Assembly (NCBI RefSeq): GCF_027244095.1
Contig: NC_069657.1
Coordinates: forward strand, 145,076,857-145,140,856
Source of the DNA: Hemicordylus capensis
Lineage: Eukaryota > Chordata > Lepidosauria > Squamata > Cordylidae
Reading direction: 5' to 3'
Length of the DNA: 64,000 nucleotides
A program made the position numbers and the translations under genes. This document shows positions 34,246 to 45,486 of the stretch, piece by piece; position 1 is the first letter of the stretch, and each line of letters opens with the position of its first letter. The notes beneath the pieces were generated by a model. That model was not told where the DNA came from. It saw only the letters and a list, made by a program, of their open reading frames with translations, and did no database searches.

Positions 34246-34417
34246 CAAGGTTAACAGAGCACTCGCTCCGTTAACCTCATTTAAGGGGAGGGGGAACTAG
34301 GCAGGCTAGCTGCTGTGGAACCACCGGGCTCACCTGTGAGCCCAGTGGTTCCGACAATCACTAGAAAGCAGGCTAAGCTCCCTAACTCCGCTTTCTAGTG
34401 ACTGTGGGAATAGGCTC
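34040..34417 (+). mobile_element. Hairpin-rich element, copy A (left end unclear)
   Basis: Same family as 52066, 62276 and 62925. The right end reads GTGACTGTGGGAATAGGCTC, the reverse of the GAG...ATTCTCAC terminal repeat. Internal hairpins: GGTTAACAGAG/CTCCGTTAACC at 34249-34276, GAACCAC.GGGCTCAC/GTGAGCCC.GTGGTTC near 34318-34351, and CACTAGAAAGC/GCTTTCTAGTG near 34360-34400. A (CA)n run sits in the middle. The left terminus was not found. Confidence 0.65.
34210..34242. repeat. (CA)n microsatellite
   Basis: About sixteen CA units inside hairpin-rich element copy A, at a place where the other copies have a short CAACTCATGATC-type stretch. Confidence 0.95.
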
Positions 34418-34496
34418 GAAGAGTGCTCAGGTCAGAGGAGCTCACATTAACAGCTTCTGAAGGGACCAGCTCAGGCCTTAGTCATCTTAACACTAT

Positions 34497-34612
34497 TGAT
34501 TGTTTATTTTGTTGCTGCCGTTTTCATATTTATAGTTTTCACAATTATAAATCTCCTTTGTGCCTTGGCAGAATGGTGGTATATAAACACATTAAATAAA
34601 TATATTTTTTTT
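34497..34612 (+). mobile_element. L2-type LINE 3' tail
   Basis: GTTTATTTTGTTGCTGCCG, TTATAAATCTCCTTTGTGCC, GGCAGAATGGTGGTATATAA and ACACATTAAATAAAT: the final ~115 bases of an L2-like LINE. No coding part. Confidence 0.65.
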
Positions 34613-34639
34613 TAAACTTAGCAACTTAATACCACTGTG

Positions 34640-35060
34640 GGGAAAGTATGTATAATTAATGGGGTTGTTCACATGAACAGCCCTACCCAGGTATGCTCAT
34701 GTGCAGTGCCGCGATCAGGCCCAATTCTGGAACTGCCCCACCAAGTAGGTAGCCCAAGTCTGTTCCCCAGGCTATTACTGAGGTAGAAGGGTAAGATGAC
34801 CCCCCTCTACCCCAGTCGTGTGCACACTCTGGCTGCCTGCAGCCTGAATATACATTCACAATGCCAGGCAGCAGAGCATTCAGAAGTGGGGAAATCCTTC
34901 AATGCAGTGCGGTGCATTGTGGGATGCTGGAGGACTTCCTCCCCCGGCTCCCAGCTCTGCCACTTGTTGTGGCATCAGTCGTGTGCCATGCAAGCAGCAG
35001 AGCCTGATAGTGAGGGATGATCGTGTGTGGGGAGGCAGGTAGGAGCCTCCCTCCCCACCA
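34640..35060. repeat. Diverged relative of the hairpin-rich repeats
   Basis: It contains GTTCACATGAAC (palindrome), GTGCATTGTGGGATGCTGG (also near 50710 as GTGCATTGTGGGAT) and GATGATCGTGTGTGGGGAGG. It resembles 50440-50900 more than the well-preserved copies. Ends not defined. Confidence 0.45.
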
Positions 35061-35282
35061 ACCCTCCCCATTTTGGTTATGATAATGACCTTAGTGTGTT
35101 GCTAAAGCATGTTGGTATAGATAGTTATCTGAAATGCACCTGGCACTACTACTCTGAACTCAGTTTATATACTTTGAACTGCAAATTTATTTTCCTTCTG
35201 GGGGATGAATATATAAAGTAATCTTTATGAATAGCATTGCAGAGCCATTTTAAAAATTATTAGATTTATTCTGGTACAGTCC

Positions 35283-35430
35283 TCTCCCCTCAATCCCAAG
35301 TTCCTGTGTCATTTCTCACTTAATTTACAATGGAGTACACTGCAGCACATCTTTTGTAAATGCCCAGCATCAGATAGAGAGGTATACTGGATCTGGACAT
35401 GGAGGTTCCATTTAGCTATCATGGCTAACA
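35283..35430 (+). mobile_element. Possible LINE C-terminal fragment
   Basis: One frame reads PKFLCHFSLNLQWSTLQHIF, then CKCPASDREVYWIWTWRF. The LQHIFCKCP pattern resembles the cysteine/histidine knuckle at the end of several non-LTR retrotransposon proteins. Too short for a family. Confidence 0.3.
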
Positions 35431-36059
35431 GCTCTCGATGTTATATTAATTTCTATAAAAGATTAGTCTCTTCTGTTTAACAGATGAATAGAATTGACCC
35501 ACTTTCTTTCGTTATTTAATTCTGACAGACAATCTCCTGCTAAACTTCCAATAATCTGCAGAGCACAATTTTGTGTATTTGAACAAGGTAATAGAGATCA
35601 AATGACTTACATACTTAAGTGCTGTTATGTTATTCAGGTAAAATTTAATACACATACTCACAGAGAATGCTGGCATAATTTAGTGCCTTTGCAACAACAA
35701 AAAACATCTATTGAAGGAATTCATTAGCTGAACTCCTAGAAAGTGATTGCGGACCCATTGAATTTCTGCCTAGACATTTATTACAGTAGGTAGCAGTTTA
35801 GGGAAGCATTGTGCCTTGCAGAGATGAATCAGGGAGAAAATTATTGGTGACATCACTAGGAAATGGGTGAAATGGCACCTATTGAATTCCTACCTGAATA
35901 CATCCTTTCTCAGCTCACTGTCCAGCTGAAAGACCAAAGCAAAGAGTGAATGCATGAAGCCAAACTTGCAAGGCCAACATAGTATACAGGACTGTACAAA
36001 ATCTTTACTGTTTACACTGCATGGAAATTAAGGTGATCACCTTAACTTGCAAATTCCAT
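35431..36059. other. Intergenic DNA, nothing recognised
   Basis: AT-rich, no recognised repeat. It may be part of the duplicated 3' flank of an OR unit. Confidence 0.45.
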
Positions 36060-36385
36060 GCTTTTTAGTGCATGAGTGAAAATTGTAACTTAACTTTTCT
36101 CTTAAACTAAATGTTTTTAAATATTTGGTTAAACTTGTTCATGGTTTAAGTTGTAGCTGGCTTGGAATGAAGTTCATTGGACAAGGATCATGGAGAATTT
36201 TGAACAAAAGTTGTAATGGCTGAATTCAGCTTTGCCTACTGAAAGAAAAAGTAAAATAAACCAAATATATCAGTAGCTGAAAAGACTACCTATCTAAATG
36301 AGTTTATCCACTAGAGAGGCAACATCATTCTACTTCTCAATTTTTATTTCCAAAGTACTTTTTTGCTCCAAACCTACTTGAAAGA
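36060..36385 (-). pseudogene. Remnant of an OR4-type gene: last codons and 3' flank
   Basis: The stretch aligns with the 3' flank and very end of the intact OR at 40702. TAGCTGGCTTGGAATGAA (about 36152) matches TAGCCAGCTTGGAATAAA (40414). TCAGTAGCTGAAAAGACTAC (36271) matches GCAGTAGCTGAAAACACTGC (40602). CATCATTCTACTTCTC followed by AAAGTACTTTTTTGCTCC matches the last codons and stop region of 40702-40755. Homology ends at about 36380, so nearly all of the coding exon is missing. Confidence 0.7.
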
Positions 36386-36807
36386 CTTAATTAATGTAAT
36401 CATAATACATCTTAATACAGTAATATCATCCCCGACATATAAATACATATCTGCTCAAAATTCACTCAAAAGGAATCAATGACTAATCAAACTATTTAAA
36501 TCACTCTTATCACTTTACATATTAATATAACTAATTATTAACTGGTTAGTAGTTAACCATATTTCTAAAAGTGAATGAATAGTAAAAATGCAAAATTGTT
36601 CTGAAAACGTAAGTATCAAACACTGGCCTGGGATCACAGTTTCTCCAACCGTTTCCCTCCCTCTGATCTTGTTCATAGGCTGTGGAGTGGCCTCAGAAGT
36701 GCTGGTGAGGGGGTTAATTGGCACCCTGTGCCTCCACTATCTGTCAGGGAGAGGGGTAAGACTGCTCCTCACCAGGAGTCTCTAGGTCCAAATCACTCCC
36801 ATCTCTC

Positions 36808-37898
36808 CAGGGTCGTATCTATGGTAGGGCAGGCAGGGAACATGCCCTGGGCACGACTTGAAGGGGGCGCCATTTTTTAAATGAAATTTTTTTTAATGGC
36901 CACCAAAAACAAAATGGCTGCTGTGCATGCTCAAATAGCCTCTGCAAGGCCCTAGGCCATGCCAGGCCTCACAGAGGCCATTTGAGCATGTGTGGTGGCC
37001 ATTTTGTTTTTGGCAGCCATTTTAAAAAAATTATTTTTAAAAATGGCCACCGCACATGCTCAGATGTTCCCTGCAAGGCCCTCAGCCCGGGATGGACTGC
37101 AGCGATGAATTAAGAGGCCAGTGGGGGGAAGAGGAACCTTTGAAGGGCCCCCCCCACGGCCTTTAGGATGCCCCCCAAAGGGGCTACAGGTGTGTGTGTG
37201 TGTGTGTGTATGTATATATATAATGTCACTGTTCACATATTCAGTTTAGCACTATGTACAGAGAATCAGGGCTTGTTACTAATGAGCTGAAGCTTATGAG
37301 CTAGGATTGTATTCATTTGTTCTTATTTTACTTCTTGTGATAAGTGAGTTAAATGTGATGTTTTAATAATATGGCTATTAATGGTGAGTTTGTCTTTGAA
37401 TCAGTGTGAAATCCTTAGTATTTAGGCCCACTGGGAGTTTCTTGCTCTCTTTCTCTCATTTTAACTGTCTTTCTGAAATACTAGAATATATTCCAAGCAG
37501 TGACACAGTTTACTCTGCATATCCTTTAATTATTTACAGAGTATCTGGGAAAAGCCAAATTCTCCAGTTATTTTTAAAACTTATGTAATAGTGATGCTAC
37601 AATGCATAGTAGAGAATTAGACAGGCACTTCTGTTTATTTTTCCAAGTACACCTCCACATAGTATTTGGGTATTTCATGAGCTCCAGCATACTGAAATTT
37701 GTACTTTTCCAACATTTTTTGGTCTGGCTACATCCACTGCTAAATAGTTTTTGAAAGATTAAAAGATTAACAAGCTTGACTTGTATTTTTCAGCTGATAT
37801 TATGGTAAAGTTATCTGAAAGATGGGTGTCAGATGTTTGGACAGGGGGTGCAATTTCAGTGCTTGCCCTAGGCGCTATTTTCCATAGATACGCCTCTG
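36808..37898. mobile_element. Non-autonomous hAT element, sister of 22845
   Basis: The ends CAGGGTCGTATCTATGG and (reverse complement) CAGAGGCGTATCTATGG are flanked by a perfect 8-bp duplication CATCTCTC (36800-36807 and 37899-37906). The interior is colinear with 22845-23947 over nearly its whole length, including a paired inverted stretch near the left end and a region reading TTTTCAGCTGATATTATG. A (GT)n repeat has grown at 37191-37208. Confidence 0.96.
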
Positions 37899-38238
37899 CA
37901 TCTCTCCAGACCTCCTCATCCCTGGCCATCCAAGCCTTAAATAAAGCCCTTCAATCAGGGCAATTTCAACCACCCTCTCCTGACTCCACCCTCTCCATGT
38001 AGCTACCTGCAACCTCCCTCCTTCAGCTGTTGCCTGTCTTGCCAGCTGTTGAGGCCCTGCCTTCTCCTCTCTGCCACCAGGAGGCAACTCGTTGGGCCAT
38101 GCTGGCCCATCCATGGTCTGTGGGTTCCTGGGTGTCCTGGCTCTCCCTGGCAACCGTCTCGGTCCCAGCTGGCTTCACCTGTACTCAGGAGCTGTATTGC
38201 CTCTGTCTTCCCGGCCCCCTGACTGGGTGAGTACTCAG

Positions 38239-38239
<1 letters not shown>

Positions 38240-38270
<31 letters not shown>
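38240..38270. repeat. (CA)n microsatellite
   Basis: About fifteen CA units. Confidence 0.95.
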
Positions 38271-38271
<1 letters not shown>

Positions 38272-38435
38272 AGCAGCCAGCGGGAAAGCCCGACAATAAG
38301 TAATTCATATTACATACAATTATCTATAAAGCATTAAATGTTAAAATGTTCATCTAACAAGATCATCTGTATCTACTTGATGATATATAGCTGAATAACA
38401 CATATTACATACATAGACACAGGAGTGCCTGTGAA

Positions 38436-38634
38436 CAGTGTGCCCTCTAAGGCATGTGCACGTGCTCACGCTCACAAGTTTTTTTTGTGTCTGTTCAGTA
38501 AATTTTAGATCCCACTCAGGTTGAATCAGGAAGGTCCCAACTCTGAGTGCATGTGAGCACACACTGCCTTGATACTGCCACCCAGAACAATACTAATTCC
38601 ACACACAGATGAAAAAAAATTAGAGAAAACACTG
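38436..38634. mobile_element. 199-bp hAT MITE
   Basis: The left end CAGTGTGCCCTCTAAGG and the reverse complement of the right end, CAGTGTTTTCTCTAATT, form inverted repeats. Flanks CCTGTGAA and CCTATGCA agree at 6 of 8 positions. The interior has GTGCTCACGCTCACAAG and CATGTGAGCACACAC near the two ends. Confidence 0.75.
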
Positions 38635-40329
38635 CCTATGCATTATAGATGGAGAGGTAAAATAGCATTTTATTGGGTTATTTCACCTGACACACACATC
38701 CAACCTTCTGTGGCTTCTCAAAGCTTTCTGTTTCACTATTTGTGCTAGAAAGGGCACTCAGAATCTCCTGCTTTAAAAGTGTGCCAGGTTTTTTTTTTTA
38801 AATCAAATCCATGGAAAAATCACTAAGTTGTGAGGAGCAGAAGTTGAAAAGTGGACATGAAATCTCAAGAACACACTTGGGTACTTTCCCCCCTATGTTT
38901 ATCATGGCATTTTCTGCATGCAAATAGGGATGCACAGACTGGCTCAATTTCTTTAGGAAAGATCTCTTTAGATGATCTGTCTTTCATACAAGGCTCTTTG
39001 ATGAGCTTGTCAAAGAAAATATGTTTTGAATTTCTACAAATTAAGAAAAATGGTGCCATAAGGTCAAATTTTGACATGCTCAATTCAGTCAGAATGTTTA
39101 TAAGGAGAAAAAAGGAGGGAGAAAGGAGTGAGTAGGCACAGAAAAGAGGGGGAGTAAATAGTTTCTGCCCGTGTTGCCCTGGAAAAAGTTGTGAAGGGCT
39201 TCTGTTAGAGCTGGCTAGTGAAATCTTTGCTCACTCCCAGAGAAAGAGAAATGTCTTGAAAGGGTAAATATTACAGTTGAATGGTTTAACTAATGTCTCT
39301 GAGGTAAATAGGAAAACAGGCTTGATCACATAGGCCTTACTCTGTCTGCTAATTTTGCCTCAGAACTGATAGAACTCAATGCTCCAGAGGGCCCAGGACT
39401 ATTAACAGTTGTGTGACAGGCAAACATTCAACAGATGTAATTCTGAGGGTGATATGAGGGTGCAAGCAGCACCTGTTTATTTTCTGCCTGTACTTCAGCT
39501 GCTTGACAGCCAGAACTGAATCAACTAACACTTCAACTATAACGTGGTTCCATCATTCCTGCTATATTTTCCATTTGTTTTAAATAAAGTTATGGCTTAT
39601 TTTAAACCCAAGCACTAATTTCTGCCTCCTTATTACTCCCAGCAATGTTAAAGCAGAATTTTTCACTTTCCTTATTCTGAACACACTTATATTGAGTGTG
39701 GCAGGCACATATGGCCACATATGTTTCTTTTAACAAGAAAGCAAATTTAATTAAAGGGGAAAAAGCCTTTGATTCACACCAATAGTTATGAGTTTGGCAG
39801 CTCCAACTGAGCTCCAAAAAGTAACTTCAGTGGCCCATGATGTTCTATAACAGGACTCACCATATGCTCAGAACTACATTACCAAATTCTTCTTAAACAT
39901 TGCTGGAGCACTAATCTCCAGCTTTTACTATTGCCACCAGCCTACACAGGTAGTGCACTGGAGCATGGAGGACTTAGACAAACTTTTTTCCCATGGTTAG
40001 ATTTTGTAGACCAGTATAATATCAGTCTGGGCATCAGATCTCATTCCCTCATGATGTGAACACCATGGGCTATTAAATTTACTCATTTTTTGAGTTCAGT
40101 TTGGAGCCATAAGTATCACTGTAAAACAAATGGGTTTCCCCCCTTTAATTAAATAACTACTAATTTCAAATTTATACTTCATCCTCTAGTATTCAACAAA
40201 AGGTTCTCATTGCTTATACTGTAGAATACTGATCTTTTTTTGTCTCCCATCTCTTAGTTTAACCAGCTCAGTTATGCACCATTTGCTATCTTTGTTATCC
40301 ATTCACCACTTGTCGGACATTTAGTGAAT
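38635..40329. other. Intergenic DNA, nothing recognised
   Basis: No coding frame with family resemblance and no clear repeat ends. It is the distal 3' flank of the OR at 40702. Confidence 0.5.
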
Positions 40330-40701
40330 CTCAAGTACTTTGCTATTTATTGATCACCTGCTGTTATCAGATTTAATTAGATAAAGTAAATTTGTTTGTG
40401 GTTTCAACTGTAGCCAGCTTGGAATAAATTTGAACTAGGCCCATGCAGTATTTTGATCAGAAGGGGTTGTAAGTAATGGTTACATTCAATTACATTCCCT
40501 TCTCCAGAGAAGGAATAAATAACTATAAAGCCTTGCTATAATGCTAAGTGAAGAAAAACACATATAAAATTATGGCTTTTTATTTTATTAAAAACCAACA
40601 CAGCAGTAGCTGAAAACACTGCCTATCCAGGGGCAGAGGTAACCACTGAGCATACACCACTGTTCAAAGAACCAATGTTTATTTGGACAGGTGCTATCAT
40701 T

Positions 40702-41646
40702 CTATAGCTCACTGCTCATTTCCCATCCTGAAGTACTTTTTTTGCTCCATAATTGTCCCATTGCATTTTTCACCTCTTCATTCCTCAAGGTGTAAATCAA
40801 AGGATTGAGCATAGGGGTGATAATAGTGTAGAATACAGCTACACTCTTGTCCTCTGAGAATGTGGTGGAAGGCCTCATGTAGATGAAGATGCATGGCCCA
40901 AAGAACAAGATCACCACTGTGATGTGGGAAGCACAGGTGGAGAGGGCTTTCAGGCGTCCTTCAGAAGAACGACTTCTCAGCGAGACTAGGATGACTATAT
41001 ATGAAACAGTCAACACAAGAAAGGAACTCAGAGAAATCATACCACTGTTGGTAATGACAATAAGTCCAATGATGTAGGTGTCAGTGCAGGCCAATTTCAG
41101 TAAAGGGTGGACATCACAGAAAAAGCGGTCAATTTCATTTGGCCCACAGAAGGGGAGATTTGTGGTGAGGAGCGTCTGTACTAGTGAATGAAGAAACCCC
41201 CCTAGCCAGGAACTCACCACCATCCAACTGCATACACTCTTGTTCATAATTGTTGTGTAATGGAGGGGTTTGCAGATTGCAATGTATCGGTCATATGCCA
41301 TCACTGTGAGAAGAAATATTTCAGTGCAACCAAAGAAATGGCCCCCAAAGAGCTGTGCTATACATCCAACAAAAGAGATGGTTTTCTTCTTGACAAGGAA
41401 GTCAGAAATCAGTTTGGGAGCAGTAACAGAGGAGTAGCAGATATCTACAAAGGACAGGTAACTGAGGAAGAAATACATGGGGGAGTTCAGTCGGGGGCTA
41501 GTCTTGATGGTGACAATGATAAGTAAATTTCCCAGCAAAATTGCTGTGTAGAAGACCAAAAACAGCCCAAAACAGGCTTTCTGCAAGTCCTCATTCTGGG
41601 TAAGCCCCACAAGGAAAAATTCAGTTACATTGTTTTTGTCCTTCAT
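40702..41646 (-). CDS. Olfactory receptor, class II, OR4-like
   Basis: Intact seven-helix odorant receptor of 314 residues, counted from [17 protein letters not shown]; an in-frame ATG 15 codons upstream lies at the exon edge and is less likely. Marks: N-glycosylation sequon NVT at residues 6-8, [19 protein letters not shown] (helix 2), [19 protein letters not shown] (helix 3 and loop), [20 protein letters not shown] (second extracellular loop with conserved cysteines), [13 protein letters not shown] (helix 6) and [15 protein letters not shown] (helix 7). The [10 protein letters not shown] opening is typical of the OR4 group. A splice acceptor (GATGACAG/GTGATC) ends the intron at 41692, giving a 45-base 5' UTR in the coding exon. 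The likely first exon is at 48855-49350, about 7 kb upstream. Probably functional. Confidence 0.96.
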   Translation of the reverse strand: MKDKNNVTEFFLVGLTQNEDLQKACFGLFLVFYTAILLGNLLIIVTIKTSPRLNSPMYFFLSYLSFVDICYSSVTAPKLISDFLVKKKTISFVGCIAQLFGGHFFGCTEIFLLTVMAYDRYIAICKPLHYTTIMNKSVCSWMVVSSWLGGFLHSLVQTLLTTNLPFCGPNEIDRFFCDVHPLLKLACTDTYIIGLIVITNSGMISLSSFLVLTVSYIVILVSLRSRSSEGRLKALSTCASHITVVILFFGPCIFIYMRPSTTFSEDKSVAVFYTIITPMLNPLIYTLRNEEVKNAMGQLWSKKSTSGWEMSSEL

Positions 41647-41700
41647 GTAATCAGTGAAGAGATGATGAGTTACAACACAGAAGTAGATCACCTGTCATCA
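41647..41700 (-). promoter_or_regulatory. 5' UTR and splice acceptor of OR4-like gene
   Basis: On the minus strand, TGATGACAG/GTGATCTA marks an intron end at 41692. The corresponding sequence in the pseudogene (GATGGCAG/GTGACT at 54548) and in the third gene (CTTGCAG/GTGATCTC at 61454) supports it. Confidence 0.75.
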
Positions 41701-42257
41701 GCAAATGAGGGACAGCATCAATCAAATATGTTCTTTTCATATCAGACAAACATAAACCAAACACATCCCCACCATATTATACAAAGGCCATTTAATAAAG
41801 AATATATGAGATGCTAATGATATAAGATAATAATAATGAAATAACCTTTATATGACCATGCAAAATTGTGCAGAACTAGAAACAATTCAGCCTAAGATGG
41901 AACAAAGATTCAACCAAAGATTTCTCTTAATGGAAATCATACTTATAGAACTAAATGTATTCTGATGGAAGAGTAGTTCAATCCATTATGTAGAAATCCA
42001 TTTGATCTGTATCATCCAAGTCCACTACGGTGACACGGTGACCTCCATTTCAATCTTTCATATCAACACATCCAAGACTTGGATATCAAATTCCCTTCAT
42101 CAAATTCCCCAGGGAGTTTACTCCAAAAACATCAAACAAAATATTTAACTGAAAACTGAAATCCAGTTAACTTTGATTGTTCTTAAATCTCAGAATTCAT
42201 TCCCATAAGTGCCTCCTCTATCATGGTTGAAGCCCTCACTCAGTCAGATCACTGGGT

Positions 42258-42794
42258 GATCTTAGCCACTCACTATTTGAGACCTGGCAATGGCTTAAGA
42301 ATGGCAACTTGAAGAAAGAAACAGAGGGTTTAATATTGGCTGCACAAGAACAGGCACTAAGAACAAATGCAATAAGAGCAAAAGTCGAAAAATCCACAAC
42401 AAACAGCAAGTGCTGCCTTTGTAAAGAAGCAGATGAAACAGTGGACCACCTAATCAGCTGTTGTCAAAAGATCGCACAGACTGACTACAAACAAAGGCAT
42501 GACAAGGCAGCAGGGATGATACATTGGAACATCTGCAAAAAAGACAAGCTACCTGTAGTCAAAGATTGGTGGGACCATAAAATTGAAAAAGTGGTAGAAA
42601 ATGAAGATGCAAAAATATTATGGGACTTCCGACTACAAACAGACAAACATCTGCCACACAATACACCAGATATAACTGTAGTCAAGAAGAAAGAAAAACA
42701 AGTTAAAATAATCGACATAGTAATACCAGGTGATAGCAGAATAGAAGAAAAAGAAATAGAAAAAAATCACCAAATACAAAGATCTACAAACTGA
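42258..42794 (+). pseudogene. R4 LINE C-terminus: zinc knuckle and restriction-like endonuclease
   Basis: The open frame begins LFETWQWLKNGNLKKETEGL, then ILAAQEQALRTN. A knuckle follows, CCLCKEADETVDHLISCC (C-x2-C-x8-H-x4-C). Then come KILWDFRLQTDK and HNTPDITVVKKK, with a PD...D pattern of 14 intervening residues ending at IID, which fits the PD-x12-14-D active site of the R2-group endonuclease. It stops at 42794, earlier than complete proteins, but similar text (LGAIPKQLEEHL) continues in another frame at about 42840, so one frame break lies near 42800. Confidence 0.87.
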
Positions 42795-43093
42795 AATTGA
42801 AAGGCTGTGACAGAAGAAGACCAAAATAATCCCAGTGCCCTAGGTGCAATTCCAAAACAACTTGAAGAGCACCTCAACACCATAGGGGCCACAGAAATCA
42901 CCATCAGCCAATTACAAAAGCAACTTTACTGGGAACAGCTTATATTCTGTGACGATATCTATAATAATAACAGCAACAACACTTATAATAAAATTCAGCC
43001 ATCCCAGCTCCTTGGGAAGGACTCAATGTCTGGATAAAACAAACCAGTCAATAATACCTGACTGACTGTGTAAACAATAATAATAATAAAATA
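42258..43093 (+). mobile_element. R4-clade LINE, 3' end
   Basis: C-terminal coding part followed by a 3' UTR and a (TAA)n tail (AATAATAATAATAAAATAAT near 43075-43093), a tail type usual for this clade. 5' truncated at about 42258. R4 elements belong to the R2 superclade, which uses a restriction-like endonuclease. Confidence 0.85.
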
Positions 43094-43120
43094 ATAAATA
43101 TCTTCAGCTTAGTTTGATTG

Positions 43121-43352
43121 CACGGAGCTCTATCATTGGTTACTAGTTGGAGGGCTAAAGGCCACCTCCAGCCTCAAAGGCAGGATGCCTCTAAGTACCA
43201 GTTGCAGGGGAGTAACAGCAGGAGAGACGGCATGCCCTCAACTCTTGCCTGTGGCTTCCAGCAGCATCTGGTGGGCCACTGTGCAAAACAGGTTGCTGGA
43301 CTAGATGAGCCTTGGGCTAGATCCAGTAGGGCTCTTCTTGTGTTCTTAAGAA
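43121..43352 (+). mobile_element. CR1 LINE 3' UTR fragment
   Basis: GGTTACTAGTTGGAGGGCTA, AAGGCCACCTCCAGCCTCA, CATCTGGTGGGCCACTGTG, GGACTAGATGAGCC and CTTGTGTTCTTA: the final part of a CR1, 5' truncated. Confidence 0.88.
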
Positions 43353-43377
43353 TTACAAAGCCAAGGGGGGACACTTA

Positions 43378-44276
43378 GAGAATTAACCAATTTTGATGAC
43401 TTGATAAACCAAAATGTTGACCATACATTAGGTGTGATATATAAGCTTTTACTGAAATTTGAGATGGAAACTGAGCAGATTAAAGAATATATGATAAAAT
43501 TGATGCAGAACATTAATAGAGTGAAAGATGTTTCTGATTAGGAATATCAATGGAAGAAAAATATCAAATTTACTTTAAGTAATAACTTGAGGGAAAATTG
43601 GTATAAGACATTTTTCAGGTGGTATGCAACTCCATTGATTATTAACAAGAAGAAGAATCATTTTTCGAAGGATTGTTGGAAATGTGACCAACAAGTGGGG
43701 ACATTTTATCATATGTGGTGGACTTGTAACAAAGCTCAATCATTCTGGAAGCTGATTCATTCTAAAATGGAGCAAATTTTGCAAATTAAATTTCCTTTTT
43801 TGCCTGAACCCTTTCTTTTAAACATGTTGAAACTTTATATCCCTACTAAGCTTACTGAGTTATCTCTATATATGGTTACTGCAGCTAGGATTATATATGC
43901 GACTAACTGGCGTATTTCGATGATTCCATCTATAAGTGACTGTTTTTTTAAATTATGGGACTATGCTTCTATTTCCAAAGTTACTGCTTATATGAACTGT
44001 GTTCTGATTGAATCATTTATATCTGTTTGGGAGCCTTTTGTAACTTTTAATGCTCGACAAGGCCAACATATATTTTCGGGATTGGGGTTTGACGTTTAGT
44101 CTGGTTTGTATAATTATGGTAATTATGCTTGAATCGTGATTACAACGTGGTGTGGGGTTGATTTATCTCTGTTGATCTCTGATTTAATTTTTCTGTCTTA
44201 CTTTGACTTTTGTTTCAAGATTTGTAACTATGCTCTGCTTTTTATTCAATAAATAAAAATTGTTTTTAAAAAAATA
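43378..44276 (+). mobile_element. L1 LINE, 3' end with poly(A)
   Basis: The C-terminal part of L1 ORF2 (to 44099) is followed by a 3' UTR, an AATAAATAAAAATT signal and an A-rich end at about 44276. 5' truncated. Confidence 0.85.
43587..44099 (+). pseudogene. L1 ORF2 C-terminal fragment
   Basis: Open frame of 170 residues with RENWYKTFFRWYATPLII, then CWKCDQQVGTFYHMWWTCNK (the cysteine-rich C-terminal motif of L1 ORF2: C-x2-C...H-x4-C) and FWKLIHSKMEQIL. Reading upstream (43378-43586) is broken by a stop near 43540. Confidence 0.87.
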
Positions 44277-44496
44277 TCCCCTCATTGAGCCTCCCTGCAA
44301 CCGCTGTTTTGATTTTTTAAAAAATAGAAATACAGAAGCATAAATTTTGTGTTTAGCATCACTTGTGGTTTGACTGTGAATGTCTCTGGCCCTGGTACAA
44401 AGACCACAGAATGCGTCAGGAGTCTGTATGCCAAGAGGGTCCCTTCTCTAACAGTTGAACAGGGCTTTCATGTCTGACAGTACTGATCCCCTATAA

Positions 44497-45101
44497 CAGC
44501 ATTTCCCAACGAGTGTGCCACAACACACTGACTGGTGTGCTATGGGTCACTTGATCTGAGTCTTCAAAGGTGAGGCATCTAAACTCCCTGCTTTTGAAGC
44601 TGACTTTGCCCATAATGCACTGGGAATTATGTATCCTTCCTGGTGCGTAAAGGAGCAAGTTCCAAGTTCCCTCCCTGGCAGCATCTCAAAAATAGGGCTG
44701 AGAGAGATTCCTGCCTGCAACCTTGGAGAAGCCGCCGCCAGTCTGTGTAGACAATACTGAGCTAGATGGACCAATGGTCTGACTTGGTATAAGGCAGCTT
44801 CCTATGTTCCTAAATTTAATCTCCCACCTCTGGAGCAGGAGATTAGGCACCAGCAGTGATGCAACCTTCCCTGTACAAAATGAGGCAAATTAGCTTTGGA
44901 GGGACACAAGCGACAGCTACAAATTAGAATAGAAATTATATAAGAATAAAGAGGAAGAGGGAAGTCAAAGTAAATAAATTAAAATGGCATAGCAGGTTTG
45001 CCAGCACACACAAAAAAGGCATGTGTGCTGGGGAGCAGTATACCTCTATATGTATTTTTGACATAAGTGTGCCTCAGGATAAAAAAAGTTGGGAAACACT
45101 G
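44497..45101. mobile_element. hAT element with perfect 8-bp duplication
   Basis: The left end CAGCATTTCCCAACGAGTG and the reverse complement of the right end, CAGTGTTTCCCAACTTTTT, are flanked by CCCTATAA on both sides (44489-44496, 45102-45109). GTGTGCCACAACACACTG near the left matches AGTGTGCCTCA near the right in inverse. A SINE (44640-44812) is nested within. No transposase seen. Confidence 0.95.
44640..44812 (+). mobile_element. SINE fragment nested in hAT element
   Basis: Body and tail of the chimeric SINE family: CAAGTTCCCTCCCTGGCAGC, GGAGAAGCCGCCGCCAGTC, GGACCAATGGTCTGACTTGG and CAGCTTCCTATGTTCC. The 5' tRNA-like part is missing or unrecognisable. Confidence 0.85.
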
Positions 45102-45486
45102 CCCTATAAGAGCAAGGGTCATATGGAGAGAATCCATCCCTTTCATTGGGATGGCAACACCAGGAAGGGTGGAGGAGTTCCCACCATACCATAATTTTGA
45201 TCCCAATTGGGACCCCCACGGCTTTATTTTAAAACAAAGAGAAAGAAAGCTGGAACTACAGTGATGCTTTTAGCATCACAGTTAGCCAAATGACATGATC
45301 CATAAAGAGAGATTCACAAGAAGAAAATTATTTCCATTCCTAGATCTGTCCTATCTTATGCTGAAAAGGTTGTGAAGTGGGTGGGAGGAACCTACATGTG
45401 CAGTGCTTCTGTTCTCTCTAATAAATTAACAATGTTTTCAGCTTTGATACCTGGTCACCTCAGGTATCCCTGGTCACCTCCCTTCT

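Larger units (their letters stand above)
36600..38297 (-). mobile_element. Possible solo LTR fossil split by a hAT element
   Basis: On the minus strand the text starts TGTCGGGCTTTCCCGC (38297) and has a TTTATTTAAGG promoter-like stretch near 37940. It continues on the other side of the hAT at 36808-37898, to about 36600. This suggests an old LTR of a Gypsy-type element. No internal region recognised. Confidence 0.3.
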
